Origin: Rhinopithecus roxellana
Taxonomy: Eukaryota > Chordata > Mammalia > Primates > Cercopithecidae
Assembly: GCF_007565055.1 (NCBI RefSeq)
Contig: NC_044549.1
Location: 65,934,882 to 65,998,881 of the forward strand
Length of the DNA stretch: 64,000 bases
Direction of reading: 5' to 3'
Under the pieces are notes generated by a model, which was not told the origin of the DNA, ran no database searches, and saw nothing but the letters and a program-made list of their open reading frames with translations. A program made the translations under genes and the position numbers. This document shows, piece after piece, positions 32,345 through 43,030 of this stretch (positions within the stretch are counted from its first letter, which is position 1; each line of letters begins with the position of its first letter).

Positions 32345-34945
32345 GCTTCCTTCAGAGGACACTTGATGAAAGCTAGCATTGTTCAAAAGGAACCAACAAA
32401 TGTACTTTGAGTAGCAGGCATATTTGCTAATCAAATAAACTTGATGTAATGAATTTGAGGGGAAAAAAAGCATTTGAAGTTATATTTAATGTTTTCCTGG
32501 GTATATCTCAGTTTCTAGTGTGTTAGTTCCCTAAGATGTGACTCCTAGGCATGAGAATCTGTATTGCGAATTGAAAGAAGATGCACAGTTTCTAGATACA
32601 ACTAGATAATAGCAGGCTGACTTTTCTAGCAGATACATGAGGCACAGTACTTAAGGCCCACGATACTGCTAAGGGCCTAAGAAAGTGTTTTATTTTTATC
32701 AGAGAAAATAAATGAACTTTTAGGTCAAAGAAAATAATACATAATATTAATATATTCACCTTTATGACAATGTATTCATAAAATATAATTTTAAATCATT
32801 TTTGGAGGAAGGGGACCAGGAGGGTAAAAGTACCTGTGCCCACCAAAGTCATAACATGGCTCTCTATAAAAGGCAAAGAGGGAATTCTGTTTTATTTTAA
32901 TATGTTAAAAACAACCCAACAACCTCGTTTTATTATTGCCTTGATGGTGCTCCTTAGTTTTCAGCTTTCTTAGGAACTATCTGTTGGAGATTTTAAATAT
33001 ATCCAGATTATATTGTATCTGTTATTGTTTGGTCCTCACAAGCTCAACTTCTTGAGCTATCTTCGATGTTACAAGATAGCTCAGTAAAAGATTCTTCAAG
33101 TTCCATGACTGAACCAATGGATTTAGAATCACTAAAATGTAACTTATTCCAATCTTCACACCTCTCCTCATGTGACTTGATAGAAAAAGACACTCAACCC
33201 TAGGTCTTTTATTTTTAAAAAGTGCCTTATTTACTACATCCATTGGGAAATAAGGAAGTGACATAATGATTCATCTCTGTGAAGTTGTTATCCACTTGTA
33301 TTCCTAGGCCAGATAATCCTTCTCTCTTGGGAAGGGTGAAAGGTCAAGTCCATCTTGAAACGTATGACACTGTGATTTGACTTTGTTTGAGTCTTTACAA
33401 GCTCTCAAGAGCTGAAGTGGCTTTTCCAAATAGCATGCATGTTTTCCTCCATCTATAGCTGTGCCTTATAGTGTTCCTCTTACTCCTATCAAGAGAAACA
33501 AGAGCCTGCTCTTCAATGGACCATCTATCTCCTCAATAGTGGGGATCAGAAGGAAGATTTGCCATTGGCTTATTTCCTCCTGAGATCCATTCAAGAGAAG
33601 CAGAATAAGTCATTATTAGTTCCACTACTTTATATTGTTACATAAGAAACTAAGATATTGTTACCAGGTTCTAATAACCAAGATAAGATTGCGACTTTGT
33701 TTCGTCATAGATTTTGCTAATCACAAATATTACTCCCACCCCATTCCTCAATAATTGCTGAGTTCTCAATAATTACAAATCAAACATCAGAAACTTTTCT
33801 AAATGCTAGGGAGCATCTCAACGTTTGTCCCTAAAAGATTTCAATTTATAAAATACATTGCAAGCTATTGGGTCAACAGGTAGGTGATTTTTAACTCTCA
33901 AAATGTAAGCTGAGAATTTAGTGACAAAACTCTTTCACAAAAGCCCTGTGGTCTGGGTATAGAAAATAGCTAGAATAAGGTGAGAAAACAAAATTAGACT
34001 ATAAAAGTAGTGGATCTGGGGCACCACTTAGAGGCATGGTGCTTGGTAATGCATTTTTCTGTGCTTTTCCTGGTGTGCCTCTTCCTAATGAGACGTTGTG
34101 GTAACTAGGGTCCCAAGTCTAGCAAAGGTTAAACTGTTTATCTTCATTATCTCAAGTCCTGGAGAACTTAATGGCCCTCAAGGCACATGCTGAATGGTTT
34201 CTGTCCTATATAATTGAGTATGCTATATTTCCAACCAAGATAAAAACCTCAGGATATATTTTAAAAATATTTCTATGAATGTACATTATATTTTCAGAGG
34301 GTTGATTAAGCTCGGGGCTATCATTCTTCTCTGAAAATATGACATCATTTCTGATAACCACTCAGTTTGTCCTATCCACAATGGAAGAATTTATTTTAAA
34401 TTGAGCAGAGAATTATACAATCATGCTATAGAAGCTGAAAACAATTTCATTATTTTTATCTTAGTAACGATCATGAGCTATCTCTCTTTTGAATGATGAA
34501 AATGATAAGATTGAGGTATGATCAATCCCGAATACAATTTGAAGGTTTTTTTTTTTCTTATAGTGATGGTGAGTTCATGAAAATCTACTCCTCAGTATTT
34601 GCCTGCTTCTTTCTGTGCACAGTTGTTACATATGTTAGATTGCTAGCTCTGATGAAGACACTATCTTAGACACAGAGAAAGTTAAATGACATTCAGCCTG
34701 AAACCCCTTCATAGCAGGTCTCAGGGAGAGATGTTTGCCACATGCTAAAATCCAGAAAGGAATCCATTATTCCTAAACATCTTTACAGCTGGGTAAAGGA
34801 GATAAGTTGACTGGTACTGCCAGTAAGTGTATGGATTTTGAGATGATTGTTATGTTCGGGGATTTCAGGCTGAATAAAATTAATCCAAGTTGTTGCTAAT
34901 AAATGTTTTACGAAAATCCTCAAACAATGGAATGATCTGCTTTTA
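32345..34945. other. Long unique non-coding stretch
   Basis: No repeat family recognised across about 2.6 kb. It contains the small perfect hairpin at 33053-33083. ORFs such as 33022-33264 (minus) have no motif. Confidence 0.45.
33053..33083. repeat. Perfect 11-bp inverted repeat, 9-nt loop
   Basis: Arms TGAGCTATCTT and AAGATAGCTCA are separated by CGATGTTAC. No run of T follows, and no known RNA family is evident. Confidence 0.95.
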
Positions 34946-34949
34946 TATC

Positions 34950-35510
34950 TGTTCATCCATCCATCCATCTATCTATCCACTCATCCATTCATCATTAATG
35001 GAGCATGTATTTCTTGAGTCTTCATTATGGTGCCTACTATAATAACAATTAGGCACTCTTCTAAGTATTAAGAATATAACAGGACATAAGCATAGTGCTA
35101 CTGACTTCCTGAAGTTTAAAGATTGGGGGCATGGGAGGTGACAGGGATCAATTAGTAAATAAGCAGTTATGATACATTTTGAAATGCAGGAAGTTAAGAG
35201 TACACAAAGGTCCTGTGAGAGCCCCTGAAGGGGCAGGAAACTCAGATCTAAGAGGGTGATCAGGCAAGTTCCTGAAGGAAGTGTCATCTAAGCTGAGATC
35301 TGAAGCAGAGGGAAGGATAAAGAATGTCAGACGAAATAGCAAAAACAAAGACCAGGATACTTGCATATATAATACTTTTGAAGGACCTGAAAGAGGTTAG
35401 GGAAAACTGTATTATGGTGTGCAAGTTCAGGGATCATGAAAAAGCAGGCATGATAAGGTACACCAGGGTGCAGTCTCTGGAAGTGTCGTACTGATTAGGG
35501 AGTGGTGGTG
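34950..35510 (-). mobile_element. L2 LINE 3' end, antisense, with (CATC)n start
   Basis: The (CATC)n/(CATT)n run at 34951-34993 is the reverse of the L2 tail. It is followed by GTGCCTACTATAATAACAAT, AAGAATATAACAGGACATAA and CTGAGATCTGAAGCAGAGGG in antisense L2 order. Minus-strand ORFs at 34973-35366 are echoes of it. Confidence 0.75.
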
Positions 35511-35804
35511 ATTACAATGGGTACTCTGATTTCGTTTTTGGAATCACATTATTTTAAATTCATTTTTAAAAGTACATTCTCATTGTCCATTTGTCAAAGT
35601 ATTTAATTTATAAAATTTTTTATGAAAAAGGATTTCAGGTGGTTTTTAAAAATACATAAAGTATAATGCAACTGCATGAAATCGAAGTGGGGTGCAAGGA
35701 TATGCACAAAGGAATACCATAATCAGGATACAATGAATCCTCCTACAAAGGCAATTATGCTGACCTACAAGCTTTGTCTGAATAACACTAACCCTTGGAG
35801 GAAG

Positions 35805-35880
35805 GGTATTTTGGATTTTTACAATGTGTGAGGCAGGGCTCTAGCTACTTTCCACCTATATCTCATTTAATCCTCAAAGA
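35805..35880 (-). mobile_element. MIR SINE, left part (split by MER5A)
   Basis: GGCAGGGCTCTAGCTACTTT then TATCTCATTTAATCCTCAAA is the antisense MIR tail. The rest lies at 36049-36187. Confidence 0.8.
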
Positions 35881-35881
35881 C

Positions 35882-36048
35882 CCTGCCACTCAAAGTGCAG
35901 TCCACAGACCAACAGCATCAGCATCACCTGGGATTTGTGAGAAATGCAGAAACTCTGGCCCCATCCCAGATCTGTTGAATCAGAATCTACATTTTAACAA
36001 GGTCCCGGGTGATTCCTGAGCACATAAAAGTTTGCCAAGAACTGGACA
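35882..36048 (-). mobile_element. MER5A hAT-Charlie element
   Basis: TCAAAGTGCAGTCCACAGAC, AGCATCAGCATCACCTGGGA, GTTGAATCAGAATCTACATT and AACAAGGTCCCGGGTGATTC form an almost complete MER5A. Flanking words TCAAAGAC and ACAAAGGG may be a worn 8-bp duplication. Confidence 0.9.
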
Positions 36049-36187
36049 AAGGGCATTTACTGTTAATGTGTTTTTCAATTTACAGGTGAGGAAACCAGGG
36101 TTCTAAGAAAATAAGTAACTTGCTAAAAACTAAACACATAGTGAGTGCAGGGGAAGATTTTGAGTTTACACTTTCTGACTCCAGGCA
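36049..36187 (-). mobile_element. MIR SINE, right part (split by MER5A)
   Basis: AATTTACAGGTGAGGAAACC, AATAAGTAACTTGCTAAAAA and CTTTCTGACTCCAGGCAC are the antisense MIR core and head, completing the left part. Confidence 0.85.
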
Positions 36188-36189
36188 CT

Positions 36190-36467
36190 TTTTTGGGGGG
36201 TGGGGACGGTGGGGCGGAGTCTCATCCTGTTGTTGACTCTAGAGTGCAGTGGCATGATCCCTGCTAACTGCAGCCTCAGCCTCAGCATCCGAAGTAGCTG
36301 GAACCACAGGCACGTGCCACCACACGCTGCTAATCTTGTTTATTTTTTACAGAGAGGAGATTTCACCATGTTGCCCAGGCTAGTCTCAAACTCCTGGGCT
36401 CAAGCAATCCTCCCGCCTCAGCCTCCCAAAGTGCTAGGAATACAATTGTGAGGCATTGTGCCAGCCT
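36190..36467 (-). mobile_element. AluJ
   Basis: An antisense diverged Alu: GGAGTCTCATCCTGTTGTTG, ATGTTGCCCAGGCTAGTCTC, CTCAAGCAATCCTCCCGCCT. Internal deletions are visible in the region around 36290. Confidence 0.93.
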
Positions 36468-36530
36468 GCAGGCCCTTCTTGGTTTCTAAGTGACATAGCC
36501 TCCCCCTGTGTTTGTTTGTAAGCTTTACAT

Positions 36531-36729
36531 CAAGCTTGCCCAACCTGTGGCACATGACTTTGAATGTGGCCCAACATAAATTTGTAAACATTCCTAATAC
36601 ATTATGAGATTTTTTGGTGATTTTTTTTAAAGCTCATCAGCTATCGCTAGTGTTAGTGTATTTTATATGTGGCCCAAGACAATTCTTTATCCAGTGTGGC
36701 CAGGGAAGCCAAAAGAGTAGACATCTCTG
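36531..36729 (-). mobile_element. MER30 hAT-Charlie element with 8-bp TSD
   Basis: CAAGCTTGCCCAACCTGTGG through GAATGTGGCCCAACATAAAT, GCTCATCAGCTATCGCTAGT, TGTGGCCCAAGACAATTCTT and GGGAAGCCAAAAGAGTAGAC matches my recollection of MER30, a primate-specific non-autonomous hAT. The flanks CTTTACAT (36523-36530) and CTTTACAG (36730-36737) are an 8-bp target duplication with one mismatch. Confidence 0.85.
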
Positions 36730-36739
36730 CTTTACAGTG

Positions 36740-37200
36740 ACCAGCCAAATAGGAAATATGGACTTTTATGCAAAACGCATTGTACCAAAGATTTTTTTTA
36801 AGAGACCAGTTGCTCAAAAGAACAGCAGGGCAACTACCATCAACATTATCAGGAAGGAACTCTTCCCAGGGATTTATATAAGCAAGACTACATGATGCAA
36901 TGAATGATAACTCAAGCAAAATCTCTCCACAAATGCTAGCTGATCAATCCAAACAAGGTGATTTGATGGAAAAGGACTTGGTTGTCAGTGATTAGCCAGA
37001 ACATCTAGCTATCTCAGAAAGGGTGAAGCAAAAGTTGATTGGACAGCAGCAATGACGTAGGAACTATATCAGTTAGGAAGTCAAGCTAATGACATCCAAG
37101 TCCCCTTCTGCCTCTCCTATGTTGAGTCCTGCTCAATGGTTCCTCCCAACATAAAAAATTACAAATGCTTTGTAAGTATTCACAAACCTAAATGTTTATA
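36740..37200. other. Unique non-coding stretch
   Basis: Nothing recognised. Confidence 0.4.
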
Positions 37201-37556
37201 GGGATGTAATGGACTGAATTGTTTACAGGGATGTAATGGACTGAATTATGTAGAAAGTTTAACCACAATGTGACTATATTTGGAGATAGGACTATTAAAG
37301 AGGTAATGAAGATTAAATGAGGTCGTAAGAGTGGGACTCTAATCCAATAGGACTGGTGTCCTTATAAGAATAGACATCAGGAAGGCACATGCACTGAGAA
37401 AAGACATATAAGGACACAGCTTGAAGGCAGCAAACCAAGGAGAGGCCTCAGGAGAAACCAACCTGCTGACATCTAGATATTGGACTTCCAGCCTCCAGCA
37501 CTATGAGAGAATACCAGTCTGTGGTATTTTGTTATGGCAGCCTTAGTTGACTAATA
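37201..37556 (+). mobile_element. MLT1 LTR (ERVL-MaLR) with duplicated 5' end
   Basis: AATGGACTGAATTATGTAGA, GGGACTCTAATCCAATAGGA, TGGTGTCCTTATAAGAATAG, GACTTCCAGCCTCCAGCACT and TTTTGTTATGGCAGCCTTAG are in MLT1 order. The first 27 bases (GGGATGTAATGGACTGAATT..) are tandemly repeated at 37228. Confidence 0.93.
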
Positions 37557-37559
37557 ATA

Positions 37560-38510
37560 ATGGGCTAAGCAAGTAATCTAAATAAAGGAAACCATGAGGT
37601 CAAATGTAAATTCATGCATTTGAGAAGTAATGGAGACTGAGGTTAGTCCATTGTTGACACAGAATTGCAGGAACAGTATCGCCAAGCTTTCTAATCTTTA
37701 AAGAAAATAAAGTGTGTGTATGCGTGTGTGTGTGCGCATGTGTGTGCATGCACATGGGGATGGGGGGTAGTTCATGTAAAATCTTTTTGTTTTCCAAAAC
37801 AATATTTTGTTGATTTATTTTAAAAGTCATAAACTATTGCATGATGTAAGCAAACACATCTGGGGGCTGGATCTACCCCTATGTGGTCATCAATTTGTAA
37901 ACTCTTTGCCAATGCTGTTGCCAACTCATTATAGTAGAAGCAGTGAAAGACCATTTAGCCATGTAATCATCTTGCCTTCACATCATTCATGTGATGCAAG
38001 TATTAGAATTTTTGCTCAAGTAAACTCTTAGATACTATACTCAAGAGAAAGGGTGCCTTAAAATATTCAAGATAAAATGTCAAGCCTTGACACCACATGT
38101 ATATTGACGGAAGCCAGAATAGCTATTGCTAAAAATGCATTTCACTGACTATTCCCTCTGCAAATGTGCCATGATGACAATCAATCAGGATAAATCACAC
38201 AGCTATTCAACTAATTCATCCATAAAGAAAACTGGTAATTAGAGTGTTGGAGTCAGTGAGGCCAAAATCAGATCCATAGCATCTGCATTTGTAGGATATG
38301 AAGCTTTAATGTTGGTCTCTCAGAAATTTTAGAAACAGCCATATCGGCATTATCCACTACTAACTACATGGACAGTCTTCTCCATGATTTTCAAGATCAT
38401 ATGAGTGGTTAAATATTCACTTCCTTATGCATTTATACATTGTAGGGGCTTTTCGGAGAAAGTTCTAAGTGACTTATTTATTGCTACTTGCAGTTCTGAA
38501 AACTCTGAAT
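37560..38510. other. Unique non-coding stretch
   Basis: No interspersed repeat recognised. It contains a GT-rich microsatellite at 37712-37757. Confidence 0.4.
37712..37757 (+). repeat. GT-rich degenerate microsatellite
   Basis: Alternating purine-pyrimidine run (GTGTGTGTATGCGTGTGTGT, GCGCATGTGTGTGCATGC). Such tracts can adopt Z-DNA. Confidence 0.9.
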
Positions 38511-38528
38511 TAGGAATGTCAACTCCTT

Positions 38529-38697
38529 CATCATCAACTCGTCAGCACCCATCAACTCGTCATTTACATCAGGTATAACTCCCAATGACACCAACATGGC
38601 ACAAGTATACATATGTAACAAACCTGCATGTTGTGCACATGTACCCTAGAACTTAAAGTATAATTAAAAAAAAAAAAAAGAAAAGAAAAAAAAAAGA
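38529..38697 (+). mobile_element. Very short L1 insertion with 5' inversion, monkey-lineage tail
   Basis: The sense part (38588-38697) is the last piece of an L1 3' UTR: ACACCAACATGGCACAAGTA, GTGCACATGTACCCTAGAAC, then an A-rich tail. The preceding 38529-38587 is the adjacent 3' UTR piece in reverse (revcomp AATGACGAGTTGATGGGTGC). A 14-bp target duplication AATGTCAACTCCTT lies at 38515-38528 and 38698-38711. The tail wording (ACAAACCTGCATG, CCCTAGAAC) fits Old World monkey L1s. Confidence 0.93.
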
Positions 38698-38711
38698 AAT
38701 GTCAACTCCTT

Positions 38712-39368
38712 TGTTGGACAATAGTTTCATATTGGTGCTGGTCAGTGGGATTTCCCAACTTGAATCTCTTACTTGTTTACTTTTTATTAATCTGTTATTT
38801 TTACTACTTTTTTTTTACTTGGATATAGGACTTACTTCATGTCCTATCTCTGGTAATAGTCTTTAGCTTTTGTCACAGCCACCGTTCTCACTATCCCTTT
38901 CCTAGAATTTTGCAGTAAGGACTAATGGACTTACAGCTTTCCAGCCTCATCTTACCCATTATTACTATGTCTTTCTAAGGCAAAGTTATATCACAGATTT
39001 TGGATTGAGGTCCAAATAATATAGTGGTATTCATGAGCCTTCACAATCACCTCTGCTTACCATTCTCTTACTAGGCTCCTTTTCTTTTATCTTCTGCTAC
39101 AATGAACTCATCACTCACAGAAATACAGGCTTTTCTACACCAATACAGGTGCCCATGCTGTCACCTGTTAATTTGGGAAATATCTTGATAAATGCTTTAC
39201 TTGGCGATATATGCAGAATTCTAAACTTTATGGCTTTTTGTTTTTTGCTTAAAATATTTCTACTGTTCTGTTCTCTCTTCTAAGTATTTCTGCATATGTT
39301 ATACCCTTTGAAATTGCTCCTTGGTTTTAGATGTTCTGGGTTTATTTATTTATTTTTACTTTACATAT
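38712..39368. other. Non-coding stretch
   Basis: AT-rich. The last part (39220-39350) may belong to the same antisense L1M as 39960-40500, but is too weak to call. Confidence 0.35.
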
Positions 39369-39370
39369 AT

Positions 39371-39945
39371 TTTTTAAGACAGAGTCTCATTCTGTCGCCC
39401 AGGCTGGAGTGCAGTGATGCAATCTCGACTCACTGCAACCTTCGCCTCATGGGTGCAAGTCATTCTCCTGCCCCAGCCTCCCAAGTAGCTGGGATTACAG
39501 GTGAATGCCACCACACTCATCTAATTTTTTCTTTTTTTTTTTTTGAGACAAAGTCGCTCTCTTGTCACCCAGACTGGAGTCCAATGGCGTGATCTCAGTT
39601 CAGTGCAAGTGATTTTCCCTGCCTCAGCTTCCAGAGTAGCTGGGATTACAGGCACCTACGACCATGCCCTGCTAAGTTTTGTATTTTTAGTAGAGACGGG
39701 GTTTCACCATGTTGGCCAGGCTGGTCTCAAACTCCTGACCTCAGGTGATCCGCCTGCCTCAGCCTCCTGAAGTGCTGGGATTACAGGCGTGAGCCACTGC
39801 GACCAGCCAATTTTTGTATTTTTAGTAGAAACAGGGTTTCACCATGTTGGCCAGGCTGGTCTTTAACTCCTGACCTCAAGTGATCTGCCCACCTCAGCCT
39901 CCCAAAATGTTGGGATTACAGGCATCAGCCACTGCACCGGGCCCC
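39371..39945 (-). mobile_element. AluS interrupted by another Alu
   Basis: Outer antisense Alu: left portion 39371-39530 (GACAGAGTCTCATTCTGTCG to CACTCATCTAATTTTTT), right portion 39809-39945 (AATTTTTGTATTTTTAGTAG to CACTGCACCGGGCCC). The interruption falls in the T-rich TAATTTTT segment that forms an L1-endonuclease-like target. Confidence 0.95.
39531..39808 (-). mobile_element. AluS inserted within an Alu
   Basis: Inner antisense Alu from the T-run at 39531 to GCCACTGCGACCAGCC. AATTTTT flanks both sides (39523-39529, 39809-39815). About 20 bases of the usual CAACCTCTGCCTCCCGGG segment are missing near 39605, so it has its own small deletion. Confidence 0.95.
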
Positions 39946-39959
39946 TATTTTTCCTTTGT

Positions 39960-40500
39960 ATTTCAATATTTCTCTTTGGGAAGTTTCCATTGTACTATCT
40001 TTAAAATCACTGAAACTTTTCCTTGGCTGTGTCAAATCTACTCATAAGCCCATCAAAGGCATTTTTCATATCCATATATAGGATTTTTTATTTCTAGCAT
40101 TTTCTTTTGTTTCTTAGAGTTTCTATCCCTCTGCTGACGTTACCCATTACTATTTCCATTAAGGCCCTTAAAATGTTAATCATACGTATCTTAAAAAGAT
40201 AATTCCAACATCTGAGTCATATCTAAGTGTTGTTCTGATGGTAGCTTTGTCTCTTCAGATTGTGTTTCTCCTCATCCTTTTTCATGCCTTGTAATACTTT
40301 GTAGAAATCTGCACATGCATCATGTAATGAGAACTCAGATAAATAAGTCTTCAGTGTGAACATTTACTTTAATCTCTCTAGGAGTAGGGTTGTGTTTAAT
40401 ATTTACTGTAGCTGCAGGTGCCAGAGGCTTCAAATTCAGCTGTTGATCTTATTTTTTTCTTTGGTCTCCCCTCTTGACTTTACACTTTCCTAAGTATGTA
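39960..40500 (-). mobile_element. L1M fragment, antisense
   Basis: AATTCCAACATCTGAGTCAT, GTTTCTCCTCATCCTTTTTC and AGAGTTTCTATCCCTCTGCT follow a well-known antisense L1M segment. Moderate divergence; ends approximate. Confidence 0.55.
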
Positions 40501-40656
40501 CTTCTTTTCAAATGGAGAGCTTTTTCAGTTGCAATCCACTGTCACTGTGTTGAAGCCTGAGGGTATGGTGTTAAGATGTAGGAGAGAGATTGCATTATTA
40601 TAACCCTCTAATTAAATCTTTTTTTTTTTTTTTTTTTTTTTTTTTGAGATAAAGCT

Positions 40657-41437
40657 GTGTTGTTGTCTGGGGAAATACTGGAGGTTTATTGTCTCATGCC
40701 AAGAAAATCGAGGATGCAGAAACATAAAGAGTGTGCCTAAGAACGGAAGGTTAGGCTGGGCGCCACAGCTCACGCCTGTAATCCCAGCACTTTGGGAGGC
40801 TGAAGTGGGTGGATAACGAGGTCAGGAGTTCAAGACCAGGCGGGCCAAGATGGTGAAACCTTGTCTCTACTGAGCGGGGCTCCGTCTCAAAAAAAAAAAA
40901 AAAAAAAAGAACGGAAGTTTAATAGACAAAAGAGAGAAGAAAGCTTCCTCGTGCAGAAGAAAGGGGCTAGAATGGGTTTCCGGCCTTGCAACAAGATGTA
41001 GCTGCTTTTACAGATGAGCTTGAGGAGGCAGTGTCTGATTTACATAGGGCACAGAGGATTGGTTGGACCAGATGTGCCATTTACATAGCATGCAAAGAGG
41101 CTGGTCATCCCACCCTGATCTTTTATTATGTAAATGGAGTTTTCTACCTGGCCTGAGCCGTGCTTCCCATTTTTTTACTGCACATGTGGCAACAAAGAAA
41201 AGGGACCCCTATGTTGAATATGCCTGACTTCCAGGTGTCCTTTTTCCATTGGCACAGCTGCCAGCATTCACCTGTGCAAGCTTCCACTTGCTTATCTATG
41301 CTTGTAGCTTGATTTTTCAGGCTGCTTTTTGTTAGAAAATAAATTTGGGGGCTGCTTTTTTATTAAAAGGAAAACTAGCCGAGGACTCTGTTACCTTCAC
41401 TATCTGCCTAAATAATTTCTTTTCAGCTCCTGTATCA
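40657..41437 (-). mobile_element. ERV1-like LTR inserted in an Alu
   Basis: On the minus strand it starts TGATACAGGAGCTGAAAAGA and ends near CCCCAGACAACA. It has TCTATTAAACTTCC (alternative poly(A) region near 40915) and AATAAACCTCCAG (near 40680) where R/U5 signals would lie. About 610 bp after removing the Alu at 40754-40907. No internal sequence; subfamily not assigned. Confidence 0.75.
40754..40907 (+). mobile_element. AluY with large internal deletion
   Basis: Head GGCTGGGCGCCACAGCTCAC through TGGTGAAACCTTGTCTCTAC, then a direct jump to TGAGCGGGGCTCCGTCTC and an A-tail. About half the element is missing. It is flanked by AAGAACGGAAG (40739-40749) and the same word just after the A-tail (from about 40907), so the copy is an independent insertion into the LTR. 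Confidence 0.93.
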
Positions 41438-41550
41438 GAGATAGGGTCTCACTGTCACTCAGGCTGGAGTGCAGTGATGTGATAGAATTTCTGGGTCTCC
41501 CAAGAGGCTGAGATGACAAGCACTTCCACCACCATGCCCCACTTAAATCT

Positions 41551-42585
41551 CAGTGTCTATATCCTGGGGCTATGACCTTCATGATCTAGCTTTTATCCCC
41601 CTACTTCTCCCTATTCCCTTCCCTGATTGCAGCATCCTCAGTGTATTTCCTTGAAACCTTGATTGCTGTTGGTGTGTTTTCCTTTCTTAGGTGAGACCAG
41701 GAGGCTAAAGGGAGCTTCAGTGGGAGAAATGCCTCTGCTATAATAAACTCTTAGCAGAGTCTTTCTTTTGGAGTATCAGCCTTTGTTAAGGAGAAGACTG
41801 AGCTATTTCACAATGATTACTCTTCCCTTCCACCTGCCAGAGCCATGAAAAAACATCTTTTCAGATGTTTACTGTGAGAACCTGGTGGGGTTCCTAAATA
41901 TAAAGCCCTTTAAAATGTGGGAAACCCCTACCCCTAAATATCCAGCTCCTAATAGTTTCTCACTCTCGTAGTAATTCATACACAGCCCACAGCAATTCAT
42001 TACAATTACTGCAAGAATATTCCTATCAGTGTATGGCACCAGCTTCTTCTCTTCCAGGTAAGCAGATCTCAGGTGTGTCTCTCTGGATGCACTCGATGAG
42101 TCCAAGAAAAGTCATTGATTTTCAGTAGATTCAACTGTTTCTTGTCATAGGCCAAATACGACGTCCCAGTTCTTTACATGTCAGAGCTGAACTAGACTCC
42201 TAAGGTTTTTTTGTTTGTTTGTTTGTTTGTTTGTTTTTTACTTTTTTTGTTTTCTTGTTTGATATTTAGAAGATATCGCAGTATTCCAGTACATGTTAAG
42301 AGTATCCTGGATGGGAGGATGGCAACCACTAAAGCCAGTCTCTAGTCTTTTCAATTCCACTGTGTTTTTGAAGAATGAAATGACTTACTCAGGCAATCAC
42401 AGCCTTGCAGAAAATCTGTGCTCCTCAAGCATAAATGCTAGTTGAAGCTAACAGGGACAGAGTTGATTAATGAACTAAAGGTACAATGCTGCTCCTGTTA
42501 ATGCATGCAAAGTTTACATGTTCCCAACATCAATGGACTTTTGCATAACTGTGATATCTTCTCTGAGATAATAATCTAGGTTGAG
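41551..42585. other. Unique non-coding stretch
   Basis: No interspersed repeat recognised; it contains a (TTTG)n run at 42206-42240. The minus-strand ORF at 41869-42105 shows no motif. Confidence 0.4.
42206..42240 (+). repeat. (TTTG)n microsatellite
   Basis: Six uninterrupted TTTG units inside a T-rich flank. Confidence 0.95.
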
Positions 42586-42732
42586 GTACTTGAGGTGTTC
42601 AGAGTATACCACCCCAAAATATACTACTTTGGCATAAGAATTGTTTTGAACTAAAGATAATTGAGGAAAAAACAGACACAGGACACACTCTCTGTCCTTC
42701 CTTTCTCTACCAGGAAAAGTAGAACAATTCTT

Positions 42733-43030
42733 TTTTTTTTTTTTTTTTTTTGACAGAGTTTCCATCTTGTTGCCCAGGCTGGAGTGCAATGGCCTGATCT
42801 CGGCTCACCGCAACCTCCACCTCCGGGTTCAAGTGATTCTCCTGCATCAGCCTCCTGAGCAGCTGGGATTACAGGGATGTGCCACCATGCCTGGCTAATT
42901 TTGTATTTTTAGTAGAGACGGGATTTCTCCGTGTTGGTCAGGCTGGTCTCGAACTCCCGACCTCAGGTGATCCGCCCACCTCAGCTTCCCAAAGTGCTGG
43001 GATTATAGGCGTGAGCCACTGCACCCGGCT
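42733..43030 (-). mobile_element. AluS inserted in an LTR
   Basis: A full-length antisense Alu with a T-run head and GTGAGCCACTGCACCCGGC end. A perfect 11-bp target duplication GAACAATTCTT lies at 42722-42732 and 43031-43041. Confidence 0.96.

Larger units (their letters stand above)
40621..41550 (-). mobile_element. Old Alu fragment split by an ERV LTR
   Basis: A 25-base T-run followed by GAGATAAA at 40621-40653. The matching continuation is GAGATAGGGTCTCACTGTCA and CTCAGGCTGGAGTGCAGTGA at 41438-41550. The two halves are separated by the LTR at 40657-41437. GAGATA is present on both sides and may be the target duplication. The Alu is truncated near 41550. Confidence 0.8.
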
